A stretch of 64,000 nucleotides of DNA from Antedon mediterranea (lineage: Eukaryota > Echinodermata > Crinoidea > Comatulida > Antedonidae): NCBI RefSeq assembly GCF_964355755.1, contig NC_092672.1, forward strand, positions 23,496,501 to 23,560,500. The letters are read 5' to 3'. This document shows positions 38,901 to 48,791 of this stretch, piece after piece. Positions within the stretch are counted from its first letter, which is position 1, and every line of letters starts with the position of its first letter. Position numbers and translations under genes: made by a program. The notes under the pieces are model-generated. The model saw only the letters and a program-made list of their open reading frames with translations. It was not told the origin of the DNA and searched no databases.

Positions 38901-41900
38901 TATCTAAATTTGTTTTTCTAACAGGTTATGTCAACTATTGAGATGTCTTTCAAACATTCTAAAGATGGTGGTAGAAGGGGCTTTAAATTCCAGCGATGCA
39001 TTCCCTGTGTTTGTAGTAAGACATCTGAGAAGAAACATATGCAAATTCTCAGAGATTTCCAGGATGAGATGTTGTCATGCAAAGATGTCATGCACATGAA
39101 TATTAAACGCTACAAACGCCTATTTGGAAGTAAGTTTATCAGAACCAAGAAATGTACGTCTCATCCAAAAGACAAAAGGCAACCTAAAGCCTTGTCTAAG
39201 GATAGAGGCAGCAGTCCATTACGCCATATGTCTCTCTCATTGTGAAGTTGAAATTATTAGGCTGGTTGTCTTTTTTGAGTAATGAACTGAGCCATCAAAC
39301 TATCAAGTTTAAAATTACCATAAGCTTGCATGGAAACCTTTTTTTTGAAAATAATATGATGATTGATGAAACTACAGTAGGGAAGAGTGGGGTAAATTGA
39401 GCCTTTTTTTCAGTAAAGTTTACCTAGAGGTCAAGATGATATGTGATGTGCAATGTCTAATAGATCAATGAATATTTGCAGATGATTCAAGTCTGTTTTA
39501 TTCAAATGATCCAGATAGTCTCTGTGACATCATTAATCTAGAACTAAAAAAGGTTACTACTTGGATACATGCAAACAAGTTATCACTAAATATGCCAATT
39601 TTATGTTGTTGTTGTTGTTGTTTTATGTACAGATATAGTACGTTACCAAAAATATTATTTTCAATAAGCTTTCTATTAATCAACAAACCAATACATCATT
39701 TCTTGGTATATTTGACGACAGACGCGACTGGAAAGCCCATGTTAATTACCTTTGCAAATTACTATCTAAAAATGTTGGTATGATGTATAAATTGAAATCA
39801 ATATTTCCTCAAAAAGTACTAAATACTTTATATTCCTCTCTTATATTATCGTACTTAAATTATGGTATTCTTGCCTGGAGAAATGCTTCAAAATAAATTA
39901 TTACTAAAATTTTATTGATCCAGAAATGAGCTGTCAGAATTATCTCGGGGGAAACTTTTCGTGCTCACACCCATGACCTTTTTCAACAACAACAACAAAA
40001 AAAAAATATTTAAAAAATTATTAAAGGGACCCGTATAGACTAAATGTTGGTGTCATCATGTTTCAATTAAACGCTGGACACTTGCCACCCATAAAGAAAT
40101 TTTAAAAAAAAAAATCAAAAAAGGAAAAAAAGATCAGTATCACACCTACCACTCACTCGAACCAGTCTTAAAATGACCACCTTTGTATACACTGGACCTA
40201 AACTGGAACTGGAATTCTCCACATTTATCTCTTAAAAAATCAAAACTATTCTTTAATTAAACGTCAATTTAATCTATTATTGGTTGAAGGTTCTTTGTAT
40301 TTCTTGTATTATTTGCATATTGGGATTCATCTTAAATCATAATCTATATACTTGTTTTTTTATGTTTTAAAATCTTCATTATTATATGTTCTGATAGATA
40401 TCTTTCATTTGCATAGATACACCAGATGCTACTACTCATATGGCTACAAGCTCATCATCAGGTCAGTTGATTGCTAACATTTGCTAAGAAATTACATTTG
40501 ATTAAATTAAGGCAAGGCAGCTAATGTGGCAAACATCAGCAAATTTAGAAAACACCATAAAATCTTAAAATACCAATAGCTAATATAATATAATAATGAT
40601 AATTATACTGATAATGAAATAGAAACACTTAGGCTAACGGAATTACAAATCCTATAGGCCTCTAAGGTCTCTTAAAAGTTAAAGAAAAAATAGACCAAGT
40701 TAAGGATCTCATTTAACATTAAAACATTTATGAATACCACTTATTAGTGAAATCATAAATTTGTTATTGATTTAATGGAAATTCTTAGGATTTAAGGGAA
40801 ATATGTCACTTAAGTGAGTGTTATTGGTGAATACGGCAACTGCTTTGTTAATTCTTATAATAAAAATGGAACATGCTCTTCTAATTGTTAAAAGCATCAA
40901 ATTAATACTTGTTTGTTGTTTGTATAGCAGGCAATACTTGAGTTTCTAGGTTTACTTCCATATTTGAAATAAAAAAATACAAACATCAAAATAATAGTCC
41001 TTGAAATCCTTGAAAACAAATTCATTACAAATCAGTTCAACTACAAGATATCATAGGTTGAGAATAAAATTTAGGTAATACCAGAACTATTGTGATGCTA
41101 ATTAAGTTTTCAGATTGTGTGCATACTTCTAACGTCTGATCTTTAGACCTAAATAATTTATGAATATGATGAAAGCACTTTTATTTATTATTAATTTTAA
41201 TTCAAAAGTTGAGGCCTTAAAATATACAACAAAATGTGGAAACCGTCATCATTAATTACTGGTTTTGCTTTTAATTAATTTCCCTATCAAGCCCAACTGT
41301 GTTAACATAGAGCCTGATTTATTCCTTCAATGCAACTCAACAAAAGGAAACAGGCCTATGATTAATATGGTGAATTTTAGTCATTAACAAAATTCTTTAT
41401 TACAGAAACAAGTCTAAATCCACTGGAAGACAAGTTGAACAAGTTAAATTATGATCTCAGTGAAGTCTTTATGAAGAATAAGAGAAAATTCTTATTTTTG
41501 AGATGTTGTCTCTTTGATGAAGTAGATTTACAGGTCCTTGGCAATAAAGATTACAAAGCAAATGATTATTTTAATGAACTCGCTGATAAAGGAAAGATCA
41601 AACCAACCGACGTCAACCTTCTGCTTGAAGTGGCAACACTATCAGAAATTAAACATGCTAAAGATCTTGTAAAACAGTATATGAATGACAACAATGTACA
41701 CATTAGTAATCAACAGAAGTTGTCCCCATATAGAAAAAGATTGTGTAAGGCATTGGAACAGTTTAACCCAAGTGAGTTGAATAGAGTTACAGCTTATTAT
41801 CAATTGGAACAACCAACCATTTGGGATGTAACATTTTATTTAGAGAGCAAATCCAAATTGGTAGATGAATCAGAAAGAGAGAAGTTTGCTGAGCTGCTTG

Positions 41901-43544
41901 GACCAATCCCAAATAAAATAATGTGTAAGTCAATTTGAGAGATTTCTTACCTTAAATCCACAGATTGTAGGTCACGTATATTCTCCCACAATAACTGGCA
42001 TCAAACCAGAATTTTTAGAAAAGGGTAAAAATATATTGAGAATACATTGAGTTGCCCCCTCATAACATAGAATGAATGCTGGACCATTTGATGATGACCG
42101 TATGATACAAAATGATTTGCTGACACAGATTACGAACATGAAATAACAGGAATGTATTCATACATCCTGACTTTTCTTTGTCACTAAGGTTCTTATACCC
42201 TTTACAACATTATAATGCTCTGTCTATACTATCATAACTTTATGTGACAAAACAATGTGATGTGCAATTTTATGGACATGATGATTTCATATCACTTCCA
42301 TATTTGGAAACATCACTACCATATTTGGGCACATCACACATTTTTGTGAAACTAATTTGATAGTGTAGACAGAGCTTTACAACTGCCATTTGAGCAGGCA
42401 AATACTGTTTTAATTACTATTTGTGTTATTTATTCTTAATTATTTTATAGTAATGCTATTTATCATCATGTGTCGGGAAACTGTAAAAGGGGATTTTGTG
42501 CTAAAACAATTTGTCATTGTGAGAAACTTGTTTAATAATAACCTAAAGAAAGTGTATACCTTGTTTTAAACTTTCATTGTGATAATTTTTAGGCAACAAA
42601 GAAGATGATCATTGAGGCAACACTGAATACGCCATTGAGGAACCATTGAGGCACCACTGAGACACCATTGCGGCAACACTGAAGACACTATTGAAGATGC
42701 CATTGAAGAACCACTGCTGAGACACCATTGCAGCAACACTGACGACACTATTGAAGATGCCATTGAGGAACCTTTGAGGCACCACTGAGACACCATTGAA
42801 GATGCCATTGAGGAACCTTTGAGGCACCACTGAGACACCATTGAAGATGACATTGAGGAAACTTGAGGAACCTTGAGGCACAACTGAGACACCATTGAGC
42901 ACCACTGAGCCACCATTAAGACACCATTGAGGCACCACTGACACACAATTGGACATCACTGAGCCACCATTGAAACACCACTGATACACCATTGAGGCAC
43001 CAATGGGGCACCACTGACAGACACTTGAGACATCACTGAGTCACCATTGAAACACAACTGATACACCGTTGAGGCACCACTGAGCCACCATTAAGGCACC
43101 ACTGAAGAACCATTGAGATAGCATTAAGTATTGTGAAGCCAACCAAGTGAAGGCAAGTTACGAGTGGATAGAGATATAATAGAGTAATATTAAAATTATT
43201 GTCATGGTGATAAAGATGACATTGACGTTGAATAAATGTTTACTTTAGAACAGTATATGAATAATGATTTTTTTTTTCATTAAATGGGAAGAATATTTTC
43301 TGCCTTGTTAAATAGAACATATACCCGTTCCAGTCCATAAATATTCATTATTTTGTATAATGTTTACTGAATGTAAACTGTAAATTTTAATTCATTCAAG
43401 ATCTCTTATTCATCTGTGGATAGGTGGAGAAGACTGGCAGTGCGACTTGGTATTCAATGGGATGTTATCAGTAGGCCATATGACATGTTGGAAGAGATCA
43501 AAGCATTAACACAACAGGGACGTGTTGATTTAGCCGATAACTGA
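23977..43544 (+). CDS. Roc-COR (ROCO-type) GTPase-like protein with DED-like C-terminal domains
   Basis: Exons: 23977-24066, 24169-24208, 24320-24354, 24715-24739, 25427-25578, 26115-26204, 26699-26878, 27307-27549, 30693-30890, 31079-31273, 38032-38328, 38506-38583, 38925-39129, 40417-40461, 41406-41924, then 42593-42615 or 43424-43544. All junctions keep frame at GT/AG sites, about 800-840 residues. Domains: basic/Thr-rich residues 1-65; Roc G3 WDHGGQLIYQGIHQ (~101-114), VFDLSKDLDD, G4-like VVGTHKAS (~187-194); COR-A (LLQNQVVLDPMSLVQF) and COR-B (SISIYYDLCGHLPD) ~286-515; CIPCVC segment ~560-575; DED-like ~640-725; second death-fold region. No P-loop was found, so the 5' end may be missing or the domain is degenerate. 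Echinoderms are thought to carry many such Roc-COR/death-domain proteins, possibly in immunity or apoptosis (inference). Confidence 0.85.
25427..27549 (+). CDS. ROCO gene: Roc domain exons (G3, G4-like)
   Basis: Exon 25427-25578 ends in NIWDHGGQLIYQGIHQ (G3, DxGG form). 26115-26204 gives IFVTSEAVYVAVFDLSKDLD, a typical Roc beta-strand and FDLSK. 26699-26878 gives LPAILVVGTHKAS, where Roc proteins have THxD in place of NKxD; Asp is replaced by Ser here (T-H-K-A-S). 27307-27549 gives EKHVLGYYAVENSRE and ends PLKWMRFRCEMYNLRKDKM, the Roc-COR linker. Loss of the G4 Asp plus the absent G1 suggests weak or no GTPase activity. Confidence 0.82.
26336..26577 (+). mobile_element. tRNA-derived SINE, family 1, in ROCO gene intron
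   Basis: Plus-strand copy with GCCCCAGTGCTCTAATGG, GGTTTCGAGTCTCGG and the shared tail (CTCATTCTCGCAGATTTCC and TTAATTAATTCAATTTCAG). It sits in the intron between 26115-26204 and 26699-26878. It has a deletion in the anticodon-arm region. Confidence 0.7.
27596..29230 (+). mobile_element. Decayed LINE (APE endonuclease and RT remnants) in ROCO intron
   Basis: Endonuclease fragment PDSIILVLGDVYKFHLNYPG (about 27674-27733). RT fragments GPDGISNKVLNCCSHQL, LNDYRPIA then MKCLERIILRAL, FAYKPNIGVD and IRLTFIDFSSAFN (28375-28790) are in shifted frames with stops. The 3' end is near ACAATAAAGTTATCTTGG (29211), an AATAAA-containing CR1-like end. Long dead. Confidence 0.78.
29504..30394. mobile_element. 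Harbinger-like MITE with perfect 26-bp inner TIR and TTA target duplication
   Basis: GCCCGTATTCTTAAACCGGA then CTTTAG at 29505-29530 is perfectly inverted at 30368-30393. The element is flanked by TTA at 29501-29503 and 30395-30397. A 3-bp TTA duplication is typical of PIF/Harbinger. The ~890-bp body contains further CGACTAAATCGA-type inverted words and no transposase. Confidence 0.82.
30693..31273 (+). CDS. ROCO gene: COR-A exons
   Basis: 30693-30890 encodes QQLIMLNFLYDLGDIIYLPD and QNQVVLDPMSLVQFVT. 31079-31273 encodes FRNLDKGILGEKLLKKLW and YLVDLMIRFGFICE. The L-x-FL-x-x-LG-x-I-x-Y and VLDPxWL-like segments, with GIL-x-x-x-LL-x-x-LW and a winged-helix RFGFI, are the COR signature. Confidence 0.86.
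32426..34915 (-). pseudogene. LINE ORF2 reverse transcriptase and end of endonuclease (frameshifted)
   Basis: Starts with endonuclease motifs MGDFNIDLLKS (34800), TLIDHFYSKQSNY and SDHLPIFQF. RT motifs: GSGSDGITARLLK, LAKVVPIFKKGERSQLSNYR, QYGFRKNHSTSHAVLDLI, FIDLSKAFDVINHD, RVPQGSVLGPLLFLIYVND and catalytic FADDTTLFYS. The thumb and C-terminal region end in NHYISKYYTA. Three frames are needed: 33646-34800, 33474-33731 and 32426-33469. About 25 residues after LLSVFSKI are missing. Confidence 0.85.
34928..36143 (+). mobile_element. Penelope-like element fragment with inverted termini, nested in the LINE
   Basis: Flanked by AATATCATTTTTT at 34915-34927 and 36144-36156, a 13-bp target duplication within LINE sequence. 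Both ends carry the same ~290-bp sequence in inverted orientation (34928-35220 and about 35810-36112). The unique middle encodes the end of a Penelope protein. Inverted terminal copies are a known Penelope arrangement. Extra ~30 bp precede the right duplication. Confidence 0.82.
35228..36042 (+). CDS. Penelope-like GIY-YIG endonuclease fragment
   Basis: Open frame with CGIVYQVGCHNCKKVYIGET, then GRVLKTRIMEHKTDVEK and ITDHATIENH, the GIY-YIG domain of Penelope-like elements (VY...YIGETGR...R..EH...H). N-terminal to it is the linker HPKDKIDKDQQ. The polymerase (RT) domain is missing, so this is a 5'-truncated copy. The frame runs from the left inverted terminus, but residues before about 35228 are antisense of that terminus and not original coding. 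Confidence 0.8.
36144..36712 (-). pseudogene. LINE ORF2 5' part: APE-type endonuclease
   Basis: N-terminal stretch MLMNVNYLHLLPFYDFNVNS (36712) shifts frame near 36520 to MQLYDYSQFNSKF, then LSLLHLNIRSITHKVNDL, LIGISETWLNEN and GGGVAFFIRNDISI, the usual start of an APE endonuclease domain. It is cut at 36144-36156 by the Penelope-like insertion. Confidence 0.82.
36897..37745 (-). CDS. LINE ORF1: coiled coil plus RRM-like RNA-binding protein
   Basis: 282 residues, intact. Residues ~50-110 form a coiled coil (SLEKDITILNLEITGLQKEL). RRNNLRFTGIPEQAEDSEGT then IQRAHRVGPR and VAYFLRYSTKERV match the RRM-like domain of L1 ORF1p-type proteins. The C-terminal part reads WLHLDKLRYIDSNGYVRTF. The intact frame contrasts with the decayed ORF2 and suggests a fairly recent insertion. 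Confidence 0.8.
   Translation of the reverse strand: MANVENNEPNISNLNISAAEPNTWLSTLIKSIMGCKTIADIKSTLCDAVTKIVSLEKDITILNLEITGLQKELRNLHADMQENSDFMDVKLKDIAEDTQQSTTECIEEIRDKIDNLEGRQRRNNLRFTGIPEQAEDSEGTVNFLSSFISNTTGIKIANDDIQRAHRVGPRNTTRDKPRPLVAYFLRYSTKERVRKAAPKVRPKFKDNNIYVNDDFTSRVISRRKALYSSMKYLHSNKVKAWLHLDKLRYIDSNGYVRTFIDMDHLAKYYPNLKEAHAPEATE
38032..39129 (+). CDS. ROCO gene: COR-B exon and Cys-containing segment
   Basis: 38032-38328 begins ERSFFVPLRL and has HYSISIYYDLCGHLPDILFP, then ILSHDYAKLYI, fitting COR-B. 38506-38583 is a short acidic linker. 38925-39129 reads GFKFQRCIPCVCSK then HMQILRDF and MLSCKDVMHMNI; the C-x-x-C-x-C plus later C and H residues could bind metal (inference). This segment follows COR in related invertebrate proteins as I recall them. 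Confidence 0.78.
39470..40060 (+). mobile_element. LINE RT C-terminal remnant in ROCO intron
   Basis: FADDSSLFYSNDPDSLCDI then LELKKVTTWIHANKLSL (39477-39590), followed in another frame by TNTSFLGIFDDRRDWKAHVN and LYSSLILSYLNYGILAWRNA, then stop codons and AVRIISGETFRAHTHDLF. Interrupted by a (TTG)n stretch and poly-A. Catalytic FADD retained, otherwise decayed. Confidence 0.78.
41406..41924 (+). CDS. ROCO gene: DED-like and second death-fold exon
   Basis: Largest exon, 173 codons. Part one (LNKLNYDLSEVFMKNKRK, FLFLRCCLFDEVDLQVLGN, PTDVNLLLEVATLSEIKHAK, DLVKQYM) has the helix pattern of a death effector domain, with a charged KHAKDLV at the last helix in place of RxDL. Part two (SPYRKRLCKALEQFNPSELN, TIWDVTFYLESKSKLVDESE, FAELLGPIPNKIM) looks like a further death-fold or linker that continues into the terminal exon. 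Two donors overlap at its end (41923 GTGTAA and 41925 GTAAGT). Confidence 0.8.
42593..42615 (+). CDS. ROCO gene: alternative terminal exon (CNKEDDH stop)
   Basis: With the stronger donor at 41925 (GTAAGT), the acceptor ATTTTTAG at 42585-42592 gives Cys-Asn-Lys-Glu-Asp-Asp-His and TGA at 42613-42615, immediately before a degenerate repeat. This isoform would lack the WRRLAV death-fold end. A candidate polyadenylation signal AATAAA follows at 43231-43236. Confidence 0.5.
42600..43135. repeat. Degenerate short-unit repeat downstream of ROCO terminal exon
   Basis: Irregular array of CACCATTGAGGCACCACTGAG-like words (12/24-bp periodicity). It produces spurious open frames on the minus strand. Confidence 0.85.
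43231..43236 (+). terminator. Candidate polyadenylation signal for ROCO short isoform
   Basis: AATAAA about 615 bp after the stop at 42613-42615. No experimental support; common by chance in AT-rich DNA. Confidence 0.25.
43424..43544 (+). CDS. ROCO gene: candidate terminal exon, death-fold end
   Basis: After GATAG the frame WRRLAVRLGIQWDVISRPYD, MLEEIKALTQQGRVDLADN, stop is open. W-x-x-LA-x-x-LGI and the final L-x-x-GR-x-DLAD helix are death-domain-like. It joins in frame to 41406-41922 if the donor at 41923 (GT of GTGTAA) is used, giving KIM-WRRLAV. A partial duplicate of its end lies at 43575-43650. Confidence 0.68.
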
Positions 43545-44134
43545 CAGATGCAGCAGCACATCAACTACCTACAATGATCAAGGCATTAACACAACAGGCT
43601 TTAAAATAACAGGGACATGTTGATTTAGCTGATAAATCATTGTTTATTTTGATTTCTTGACACATGAAACTGAGTGCCAATGCTATATAGTGTGCATCAT
43701 TAGTATTACCATCAATATTATGATTATCAATATTATTATGATTAAAAGGGGCGCTTGATATATAATAACACAGTAATAATGGGGATTATAAAACCACACT
43801 TCTAAAGTAATTTTAAATATTAACTGGTGCGTGTGATTAAAGTTGTGTACTCTCTCTATACCAAAAACAAGATAAGCAATGCATCTTGGGGTTTATAGTG
43901 GGCCGCTAAAATTTAAACAATTATTAAAATCGCATTTTAAACCGTTTAAAGATGACAAAGGGTATCTCAATAGGACCGTATAGAATTTATTTTTACATTA
44001 AATGTAGTTTGTGACCTTAGACTAGATCTAAAAACGTAGGGAATGGGACTTTGATGTAATTGACTGTAGTTGTTGGACTTGCTGTAACTGCAGTTTTTTT
44101 GTATATAAGATGAGTCTTAGTAATTTGTGCTTTG

Positions 44135-44312
44135 GTGGCTATAGCTAGTTTTAGTGGCTATAGCTAGTTTTAGTGGCTATGGCTAGTTTTAGTGGCTATG
44201 GCTAGTTTTAGTGGCTATGGCTAGTTTTAGTGGCTATGGCTAGTTTTAGTGGCTATGGCTAGTTTTAGTGGCTATAGCTAGTTTTAGTGGCTATGGCTAG
44301 TTTTAGTGGCGT
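44135..44312. repeat. 19-bp minisatellite (about 9 units)
   Basis: Unit GTGGCTATGGCTAGTTTTA (19 bp), with GGCTATAG variants at the outer units. Intergenic. Confidence 0.9.
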
Positions 44313-46561
44313 ACATGGTAAACCCACTGTGTATTGATTAGCAAAAACATTAACATTCAGAATTAAATTTAAATGTTTCATTGGTATAGCTTTATTCAAT
44401 ATTTTTTATTATTGACCTGACTAAACTTTTAAACTTATCTTGTAAAGATAAAGTAAAATTTGGTGTTTTATGTATTAATCACTGCCGATGATTTAGAAAG
44501 TTTTAATAAGCTCTCTAAACAAACTTGCTAACAGTACATTTACTAAAGCCAAAATAGTAGAGTTAGAGTTACTGCATAAATAAATATTTCATATTCTATT
44601 TTAATAAATGATATACAATCTTTTTTGTATTGTATTTATGTTGTCTATTTTCTTTTAAATCTCAATGCGAGTCACAAGTAAACTCATTATATAATGTTAA
44701 GGTAAATTGATTGGTTTCAACATAGGCAATTGACTATGGTTCCAAAATAATAAATGATGTTTGTTATTATTATGGTATCTCTGAATTTAGTAAATGACTT
44801 GGCTATTGACTTGCCTAATGCAAATGAGATCATTTGTAGAAATTAGACTTACAGAATTCGATTAATGGCCAATATCACCTTTTTATGATTGACAGACTTA
44901 CTAAACAGGACGAAAGGTATGGAGATGGGATCATTCACTGTATAACAGCAATTATATAAATCTCCACCATATTTTCGACCCCTGGTGTGTAATTTTTCAA
45001 TATAAAATTGACTAATGGTTGCCAAGGTATGGGACATATTTTTAGTATAGTATCATTATGTCTATAATTATATTTTGTATTAGAAAACTTTTGGCTAATT
45101 TTTATTTTACTTGCATGTTTGTGGAAATACAATTTTTTTTAAAGAATAAAAAAACCTGACATAGTTCATATTTTGACACACCACCTGATTATGCAAATTA
45201 TGTATTACATTCTCATTTGGTTGGCATAGCTTAATAGTGTTTATCCTTAAAATTCAGGAAAGTCACATAGCCTATCATGTGCGGCCCATCAATAAACATC
45301 AGTGTGCCAAATGTGAGCATGTACTGTTCAGTCGTTTTGGAGGAGATATGTAAAATACGCGAACAATTTAGTAGCATTAATATATAGATTGCTTTATACA
45401 TTGATACCATAAATTATGAGCAAGAAAAACTGCACTAACAGAAATTTGTGTCCCTACCCCAAAATTGTCCAAAACTGTGGAACTGATTGGTATAATTAGA
45501 AATGCATTAAAATCCCACCTTAGGGATAAGATTATTTAATGTTAACATCGATTTTGTGTTCACTGGATATAGATGACAAAATATGTACGTAGTGTAGACC
45601 TCTCATATCCCATGTACTGTATTTTGTTGCTTGTAACCCCTTTTTCTCTTTCACTTCTTCAATGCTCAAACTTGTGGCCATGTCAAGAACTTAATCACAG
45701 GATGATTCCTGATTTTTGTTAATCTTCCTCTGGCCAACAGAATAGACCACTTTTATTAGTCTAGTGTGCAAGGCTATCAAACAAATTGATAACCTTGGTC
45801 TGTGTCCCTTCTTTAAAGTTGTCTTTTCTATAAATATATTGGGTTGGATGGAACAACTCAGTCACAATGTACTTCATCGAAGTGAAAATCTAAATTCTTG
45901 AACTATGATCTAATCGGATGCTATAAAGGATATTACTTTTATAATTTACAGTCACTTTCTTTTTTATGTAAAAAAAATAGAATAAAAGAATACTAAAATC
46001 AAACATTGAAAAGTCATTTTGTAGTTTTAATCAGGTTATTTAAAAAATAATGATTTAGCTTATAAAAAATAAAAAACAGTAAATCAAATAAAAACCCATT
46101 TAATTTCAGACAATGGGCTCCCAGTTTACTACTTTTTTTAAAATTTTATTAGGTTAAATAATTTTTCGTTTCCATCAATTTTTTTGTCAAAGTGAATCTA
46201 GTGTAACATTTGAAAAAAACAAAATGATTTGATCTTTAACATTTTATCTACAGAAGAAAGCACAGATAAAATGTTATTTTAAAGCTTTAAGGCCACATTT
46301 ATATTTGTACCTAATACATTCTTATTCAAAATACTCAAGTTTAGGATATAAAATAATTGTATATATTGTATTAATTGACCTTTGACCTAGACTCCAAAGG
46401 CAAAATTAAATTAGTTATTCTGAATTTTAAGAATAATGTGTGTATGTGTTTAAAACATTCTTTACAAAAACTTAGTGGTTAAAGAGAAAATTAGAGAAAA
46501 CTTAGTGGATAAAGAGATAATTAGGGAAAAGTTTTCAAATGGCAGCCATTTTGAATTTATG

Positions 46562-47522
46562 GAAAACAAGTAATTACTAATACACAACCCAGGGTATAGA
46601 TACTAATATCTATATAGGCCTATATTAAAACAAGTAATTACTAATACACAACCCAGGGTATAGATACTAATATCTATATAGGCCTATATTAAAACAAGTA
46701 ATTACTAATACACAACCCAAGCTAGATACTAATATCTATATAGGCCTATATTAACACAAGTAATTACTAATACACAACCCAGGGTATAGATACTAATATC
46801 TATATAGCCCTATATTAAAACAAGTAATTACTAATACACAACCCAGGGTATAGATACTAATATCTATATAGGCCTATATTAAAACAAGTAATTACTAATA
46901 CACAACCCAGGGTATAGATACTAATATCTATATAGGCCTATATTAACACAAGTAATTACTAATACACAACCCAGGGTATAGATACTAATATCTATATAGG
47001 CCTATATTAACACAAGTAATTACTAATACACAACCCAGGGTAGATACTAATATCTATATAGGCCTATATTAAAACAAGTAATTACTAATACACAACCCAG
47101 GGTATAGATACTAATATCTATATAGGCCTATATTAAAACAAGTAATTACTAATACACAACCCAGGGTATAGATACTAATATCTATATAGGCCTATATTAA
47201 CACAAGTTATTACTAATACACAACCCAGGGTATAGATACTAATATCTATATAGGCCTATATTAACACAAGTAATTACTAATACACAACCCAGGGTATAGA
47301 TACTAATATCTATATAGGCCTATATTAAAACAAGTAATTACTAATACACAACCCAGGGTATAGATACTAATATCTATATAGGCCTATATTAACACAAGTA
47401 ATTACTAATACACAACCCAGGGTATAGATACTAATATCTATATAGGCCTATATTAAAACAAGTAATTACTAATACACAACCCAGGGTATAGATACTAATA
47501 TCTATATAGGCCTATATTAACA
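46562..47522. repeat. 64-bp tandem array (about 15 units), intergenic
   Basis: Unit contains AACAAGTAATTACTAATACA, CAACCCAGGGTATAGATACT and ATATCTATATAGGCCTATAT. The ACTAATATC-type arms and TATATAGGCCTATATT make a palindromic half. Units alternate AAAACAAG and AACACAAG. Three units are shortened or variant. Confidence 0.93.
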
Positions 47523-48589
47523 GCAACAAAAAACATTTTGGACTGAAAAAGCTATACAACCTATTTCTATATTACAAATAACATGAGAAAATGCAAATTT
47601 CAACCATTTATCTAGAAACACTACACAGAAATTACATGATGCCCCACGATAATTGTAATGGAAATAGCAAGAGCAACATTTCAACCAACCATGCCTGCAC
47701 CCTGGTTGCCTTTAAAGCGTTACCATCGGAGTTATAGCTCTTTCTGAAAACACCCATAAGAAAAATAATGGTATCTCCTAAAATCAATAATTGATTTACG
47801 TAAATTTTGGTCTTAAATTGGTACAAAAAGATTTCACAAAAACAATTCACAAATTCTGTGCCATATCTAAATAAGGACAAAATTCACATGCCAAAATCAC
47901 ACCTTTTACCATGGCAACCATTAATTGTTTTTCAAAAATATTTCAGTTTTGTTATATTTACCTAAAATGTGAATAATTAACAAAGTATGAAGAAAATTCA
48001 TTTTTTGGCATTTGGCCACATTATGTTGATATTTGTAGTCAACCGCTCTTAACTCTTAAGACTTAGAAGATGTGCTTACATCCTAAAAAATGCACTCTTG
48101 TAGACGTCGTTTTAGATTTGACCAACAATTCTCCAATCAAATGACAAGAATTCGAGTAACTGACCGGCACACAAAAAATTTCTATTGTTTCGGGACTGAA
48201 AGAAACCGAATGCAACTTTAAATCATGTCACACATGCAGTAAGGGTGACCACGACCATATAAGCTTACCTTACAGACGGTTACAACGCACATACAGTATT
48301 ATGACTTATTTCCAATAGAATGGTGTCGGGAACACACACAAAGTTTGAATCCCAAATGATCCTAAATGCATGGGACATAAAAATCACAAACTTAAATCAT
48401 ATTTCTGAGAATTATTTTTATTTACTGAAATTATATTGTTAGTTTTACATGATTTGTTTATAATACAATTTAAAATTTGGATAATTTCATATTCATTGAC
48501 ATGAAACTTACTCATGCGTGAAAACCAAATCAAAGCTGAAAGAGCTCCACAAAGACCCTGAATTCTAACAGTGTAATGGATGTTAAGTT

Positions 48590-48595
48590 TTTATT
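48590..48595 (-). terminator. Candidate polyadenylation signal for MYO19-like copy B
   Basis: AATAAA on the minus strand about 200 bp downstream of the stop at 48792. Position is plausible, but the hexamer is frequent in this AT-rich DNA. Confidence 0.3.
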
Positions 48596-48791
48596 GTACA
48601 ACAATTGTATTATTGTTTGTATTGTGAATACAAATTGCTACGACAGCACACGCATGTAAAAATGGAATTTAGTCAATATTCATTATTCTTTCAACATATA
48701 CAGTAGACAATTTGCGGCATTTGAAACAACCTTGATAGGCCTACTGGTGGTAGTTCCTGGATTAACATACTTAATCCTGACATAAACTGTA

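Larger units (their letters stand above)
43650..48790. other. Intergenic region between ROCO gene and MYO19-like copy B
   Basis: Apart from the two arrays listed, this AT-rich stretch shows no exon of a recognisable protein and no RNA gene. It contains the 3' flanks of two convergently transcribed genes (ROCO plus, MYO19 minus). Several open frames of 60-80 codons have no support. Confidence 0.5.

Noticed and set aside
42566-42992. Minus-strand frames of about 126 codons rich in Ser, Val, Trp and Cys
   Set aside because: Products of the degenerate CACCATTGAGG repeat; no domain, no splice context, overlapping frames of the same repeat.
46562-47522. Regular array, considered as CRISPR-like
   Set aside because: Adjacent units are continuous and near-identical with no unique spacers, and the window is eukaryotic; the same holds for the 23-, 49- and 77-bp arrays.
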